A stretch of 8,864 nucleotides of DNA from contig JAJYVC010000047.1 in the NCBI GenBank assembly GCA_021792235.1, forward strand, positions 1 to 8,864, given 5' to 3'. Both the position numbers and the translations under genes were made by a program. The notes beneath the pieces are model-generated. The model was given only the letters and a program-made list of their open reading frames with translations, made no database searches and was not told the DNA's origin. Position 1 is the stretch's first letter. Each line of letters begins with the position of its first letter. Below are positions 6,563 to 8,864 of this stretch, piece after piece. The stretch is from Microcaldota archaeon (GTDB lineage Archaea > Micrarchaeota > Micrarchaeia > Micrarchaeales > CABMGC01).

Positions 6563-7033
6563 TCAGGACAGGTCTACCTCCACCCTCCTTTCTTCCCCGG
6601 AAACATATATCTTCTGCACCTTCACTTCAAAGAACCGGAACTCTGCAGGAGAGAGGTACTGATCGGGATCGTACTTGACGCTATCTGATTTTGATATGCG
6701 TGATAGCCTCTCGGAGTATATGTTTATGGCATCCTTTATGCCGGCAGAGCCGACAACGTAGACGCTGCCCTCTATCTCAACGCCCTCCGAAGATCCTATC
6801 GGAGAGGATGAGTCGAAAATCACCATTGAGACCATTGGATTTGCATCCATGTTCTCCGCATGACGCGAATCTATCGCAGATATGAAGTAGAAACTTTTGT
6901 AGTTAGGGCTGAACGCAAAGAAGACTGGTACGCCCCAGGGCTTGCCGTCAGCTGTTGCGGTGCATATGACCATGTAGCTGTTATTGTCTATTATGTCCTT
7001 AGCTTCCTGCGCATGCGCGTTTTTCTCAGACAT
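6563..7033 (-). CDS. PNPOx-like FMN-binding split-barrel protein
   Basis: This 156-residue protein belongs to the pyridoxamine 5'-phosphate oxidase-like flavin split-barrel family. From the chosen start, strands include 'ATADGKPWGVPVFFAFSP' (about 26-43), where FMN and the dimer partner usually bind. These are followed by 'FYFISAIDSRHAENM' and 'NPMVSMVIFDSS', the S-x-K/R-H...NP-x-V pattern of the family, and then 'GVEIEGSVYVV'. Members include oxidases, reductases and FMN- or heme-linked enzymes, so the reaction cannot be named. True PdxH is longer and has a C-terminal substrate motif not seen here. I chose ATG at 7033, not the in-frame TTG at 7048, because it is 27 bases from a strong TATA box and gives the usual start. 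The J-protein gene follows after 7 bases. Confidence 0.88.
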   Translation of the reverse strand: MSEKNAHAQEAKDIIDNNSYMVICTATADGKPWGVPVFFAFSPNYKSFYFISAIDSRHAENMDANPMVSMVIFDSSSPIGSSEGVEIEGSVYVVGSAGIKDAINIYSERLSRISKSDSVKYDPDQYLSPAEFRFFEVKVQKIYVSGEERRVEVDLS

Positions 7034-7053
7034 GATAGGAATTGGCAATCTCA

Positions 7054-7065
7054 GATTTATATAAG
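7054..7065 (-). promoter_or_regulatory. TATA box of the flavin protein / J-protein unit
   Basis: CTTATATAAATC on the minus strand is a near-consensus archaeal TATA box centred about 27 bases before the ATG at 7033. It supports a leaderless transcript and this choice of start. Confidence 0.6.
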
Positions 7066-7129
7066 GGTAGCATTGACTCCCAAGCGCGTGGATTGGTCTG
7101 TTGCGGTGAACCAGGTTAACGAACGCAAA

Positions 7130-7821
7130 TCAATTGCGCAAGAGTCTCTCGGTCCGGCTTCCGAAGATACTATAGCCGTAGTCAAGGTACGCCTCGGCCA
7201 TCCTCGGCCCAGACCTCCTAGCATCCGTCCTTCTGGCGTGCTGCTCCGAGAGGTAAGGAATGAATGCGGAGAGCATTGCATCCTTAACCGACTTCAGAGG
7301 CTCTCCATCCATGCTGCAACGTGTGCTGAATTCACCTATGGAGCCGAAGTTGGCTTCTTTCACCAGAGGCTGCCACCTCTAATTGACCATCACATCTATG
7401 CCGCCAATGCCTATCATAATCTCCCAGGTCTGGTAACTGTCCGGCACAGCGCAGCCACTGTTTTGCCTGCAATATCGTACAGCTTTCCTGCTCCCTTGCT
7501 CACCCCCAATAGGTCGCAGTTCATCGATCCTGACAGCATCTGCATCTATGCCCATGTTCACTGGAACCAGACTCATTTACCTGCACCTGATCTTCGAATC
7601 TATCAAGTGATGCAGGTCCCTGTTCAGGGAAGTGATAATCCTGAAATTTAAATCGGCCTTGGCAGCACCAGAAGCGACAAGTGGCGGCTCTATTTTCTAC
7701 TCGACGAGTATTCCGCCGGAACCTCCTCCGCTGCGCACATTGCAAAGCGCTTCATCTCTCTGCCTGGAATTTCCATGACATGGCAACCTGGCTGCTCAGA
7801 CTTCACGCTGACACGCAGCAA
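7130..7821 (-). pseudogene. Decayed protein-coding gene, family not recognised
   Basis: One minus-strand frame reads as protein through most of this stretch but is cut by in-frame stops: TAG at 7699-7697, TAA at 7579-7577, TAG at 7381-7379, ending at TGA 7132-7130. Readable pieces are 'KIEPPLVASGAAKADLNF..IITSLNRDL' (about 7696-7580), 'SLVPVNMGIDADAV' (from 7573) and 'VKEANFGSIGEFSTRC..DGEPLKSVKDAM' to 'EAYLDYGYSIFGSR' (7366-7130). A second frame supplies an upstream piece, 'VSVKSEQPGCHVMEIPGREM' to 'PAEYSSSRK' (about 7815-7693). It joins the first frame if one A is restored in the AAAA run near 7693-7696. A third piece, 'DLLGVSKGAGKLYDIAGK' (7515-7462), is also in that second frame, implying more frameshifts. 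I cannot name the family. The opposite strand has a long open frame that is its mirror. Confidence 0.55.
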
Positions 7822-7824
7822 ATG

Positions 7825-7852
7825 AAAAAAGGAAAAGAAAACCCAAAACCCT
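7825..7852 (-). terminator. T-rich transcription terminator of the Trp-rich membrane protein gene
   Basis: The minus strand reads as runs of T broken by G and C (GGGTTTTGGGTTTTC followed by TTTTCCTTTTTTC), starting about 30 bases after the TAA at 7883. Oligo-T tracts without a hairpin are typical archaeal terminators, and this is the strongest in the window. It separates the intact gene from the decayed gene downstream. Confidence 0.65.
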
Positions 7853-7882
7853 TTGATTTTGTTCTAGTTATATCAGAGGTTT

Positions 7883-8245
7883 TTATGCCTCAAGCCATTG
7901 ACCCACATAGGCCAGCACAAAACCTACCAGAGCTACCCAGGACCACGATGTCCATGCTCCGGACACCAGAGGCAGGAGAGCAAACAGCGAGAAGCCGCCC
8001 AACAGGGTTGCCTTCATGCTCCACTCCTTTCCTACGTTTCCTCCGCCCAAGTCGGCCAAGGTCACCAGGAACAGCGATACGGATGCGACTACTGCCAATC
8101 CGAAGAGAACAGGAGAGAAGACATTCGCTCCTGCCGCTCCCACAGCTGAGACACTCTGCCAAAGCTGCCATACCACTGCCAGATAGGCCAAACTGCCGAC
8201 AAACCTTAGGACCCATGCGGCCCAGTTAGGTTTCTTGTTTGCCAT
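7883..8245 (-). CDS. Small four-helix membrane protein, Trp-rich and Ile-free
   Basis: The 120-residue protein is not a family I recognise. Four membrane helices fit at about residues 10-32, 41-64, 80-96 and 100-116, with a short charged start (MANKKPN) and a glycine-rich turn 'LADLGGGNVGKEW' between helices 2 and 3. It contains nine tryptophans (7.5%) and no isoleucine, unlike the Ile-rich, ATA-using membrane proteins elsewhere in the window, which may point to a different origin. The ATG at 8245 follows GTGAT, a partial ribosome-binding sequence. A TATA-like CTTTAAGA lies about 35 bases upstream. It is divergent from the mutase gene and has its own T-rich terminator, so it is probably a single-gene unit. 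The hydrophobic periodicity and clean signals make a real gene likely. Confidence 0.75.
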   Translation of the reverse strand: MANKKPNWAAWVLRFVGSLAYLAVVWQLWQSVSAVGAAGANVFSPVLFGLAVVASVSLFLVTLADLGGGNVGKEWSMKATLLGGFSLFALLPLVSGAWTSWSWVALVGFVLAYVGQWLEA

Positions 8246-8404
8246 TCAAATCACGATGGAAATAGGAAATCAAGCTTCTTAAAGCTAATCTCCTAGTTCG
8301 TTGGTTTCATGTTTTTGGAATTACAGGTTGTGGAAGATACTTGGCCTTGCTTGCCGCAAAAAGGCTTTTAATTTTCTGCTTCATTTAGGTTATTGCTGGT
8401 TATC
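8246..8404. promoter_or_regulatory. Divergent promoter region
   Basis: This intergenic stretch separates the Trp-rich membrane protein gene (minus) from the mutase gene (plus). TATA-like candidates are CTTTAAGA at 8277-8284 (minus strand) and GCTTTTAATT at 8364-8373 (plus strand). The latter predicts a start near 8395, giving a leader of about 10 bases for the mutase. No other structure is evident. Confidence 0.4.
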
Positions 8405-8864
8405 TTGACTGAGATAAAGGATGATGTGTTCAGGGCCTATGACATACGCGGCATATACCCCAGAGACATCGATGCTGATTTCGCAAGACTTGCGGCAAAG
8501 GCGTACGCATTGTTCATCAAGGGCAATACTGTTGCTGTGAGCATGGATGTGAGGCTAAGCAACGAAAAGCTTGCCAGGCCCTTCATAGACGGCCTCCTTG
8601 AGAGCGGGCTTGATGTATGGTTTATAGGCGTTGCGCCTACGCCGCTGCTCTATTTTGCAGTTGCACACTACAAGCTTGATGGAGGCGCAGCTGTGAGCGC
8701 AAGCCACAACCCGCCAGAATGGAACGGGTTCAAGCTGTGCGGCAAGCAAGCAAAGGTGCTGGGTCTGGGCGAGGGACTTGAGAAGATAAGGGACCTGATG
8801 AGGGAAGGGAGATTCGCGGCTGCGAAGAGGAAGGGAGAACTCATGGACAAGGAGAGAGAGGTCA
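8405..8864 (+). CDS. Phosphomannomutase/phosphoglucomutase, 5' part only
   Basis: This is the N-terminal 153 residues of an alpha-D-phosphohexomutase, which interconverts mannose (or glucose) 1- and 6-phosphate to supply activated sugars for glycans. The opening 'VFRAYDIRGIYP' (8-19) is the family N-terminus. 'SMDVRLSN' (46-53) matches the early substrate/phosphate-region signature. 'VAPTPLLYFAV' precedes the active-site loop 'VSASHNPPEWNGFK' (97-110), whose Ser100 is the residue that is phosphorylated. Domain 1 is essentially complete. Domains 2-4 (metal loop, sugar loop, phosphate loop) lie beyond the edge. There is no ATG: TTG at 8405 is taken, while GTG at 8426, preceded by GGATGAT, would begin at residue 8 and is a fair alternative. 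Archaeal members are often bifunctional (ManB/PGM), so no symbol is given. Confidence 0.92.
   Translation, partial: MTEIKDDVFRAYDIRGIYPRDIDADFARLAAKAYALFIKGNTVAVSMDVRLSNEKLARPFIDGLLESGLDVWFIGVAPTPLLYFAVAHYKLDGGAAVSASHNPPEWNGFKLCGKQAKVLGLGEGLEKIRDLMREGRFAAAKRKGELMDKEREV

Noticed and set aside
7130..7200. 'YLDYGYSIFGSR' recalls the 'NYGYAIL' segment of Cas1
   Set aside because: There is no other Cas1 motif, no cas gene and no repeat array in the window.
6860..7651. Long plus-strand open frame of 263 codons
   Set aside because: It is codon-aligned to the minus frame of the decayed gene and runs antisense into the flavin protein gene. Its Pro/Arg/His-rich composition is typical of a mirror frame, and no ribosome-binding site or family motif is present.
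7580..7696. Similarity of 'IITSLNRDL' in the decayed gene to the 'IIAATNRDL' stretch of NtrC-type AAA+ proteins
   Set aside because: The match is under ten residues, and the flanking sequence lacks Walker or arginine-finger motifs.
7066..7880. Insertion sequence or transposon as cause of the gene gap
   Set aside because: I found no terminal inverted repeats, target duplication or transposase motifs by eye.
7681..8229. Plus-strand open frame opposite the Trp-rich membrane protein
   Set aside because: It is Arg/Pro-rich antisense reading, whereas the minus frame has four clean helices, a start signal and a terminator.
1..8864. tRNA, rRNA, CRISPR array
   Set aside because: No T-loop/anticodon arrangement, rRNA-like conserved block or regularly spaced repeats were seen on either strand.

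Overview
The window reads as a moderate-GC archaeal chromosome. The evidence is an archaeal-type phosphopantetheine adenylyltransferase, heavy use of ATA (Ile) and AGG (Arg) codons, TTG starts, and several genes whose ATG lies only 25-27 bases from the centre of a TATA-like box, as expected for leaderless archaeal transcripts. An acidophilic Thermoplasmata or ARMAN/Micrarchaeota-type lineage is a guess from overall flavour only; the sequence does not prove it.

Layout. Bases 1-2722 hold five minus-strand genes. They are a partial NicO/UreH-like metal-transporter-type membrane protein (cut by the window edge), a five-helix DUF973-like membrane protein, and a compact three-gene unit: an ArsR-type regulator, an SRPBCC/AHSA1 protein and a DUF1801 protein. 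A divergent promoter region (2723-2871) separates that unit from the plus-strand genes for an APC amino acid permease and phosphopantetheine adenylyltransferase (CoA synthesis). The latter converges, with only 4 bp between stop codons, on a minus-strand gene for a winged-helix protein tethered to the membrane and carrying a sequon-rich outer domain. Further minus-strand genes encode a J-domain protein and, upstream of it, an FMN split-barrel (PNPOx-like) protein.

Bases about 7066-7880 have no intact gene. They contain a decayed minus-strand coding region broken by stops and at least one frameshift. Next come a short four-helix membrane protein with no isoleucine and 7.5% tryptophan, ending in a strong T-rich terminator, and then the 5' part of a plus-strand phosphomannomutase/phosphoglucomutase gene running off the right edge.

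How the genes work together. The ArsR-SRPBCC-DUF1801 unit looks like a self-regulated cassette of bacterial style. The flavin protein and J-protein genes are probably co-transcribed. The permease and CoA gene may share a transcript. Otherwise the window is a mix of housekeeping genes (CoA, sugar phosphate) and small accessory membrane or regulatory genes. I see no CRISPR array, tRNA, rRNA, intact insertion sequence or phage module. The items most worth a second look are the membrane-tethered regulator, the decayed gene and the Ile-free membrane protein.
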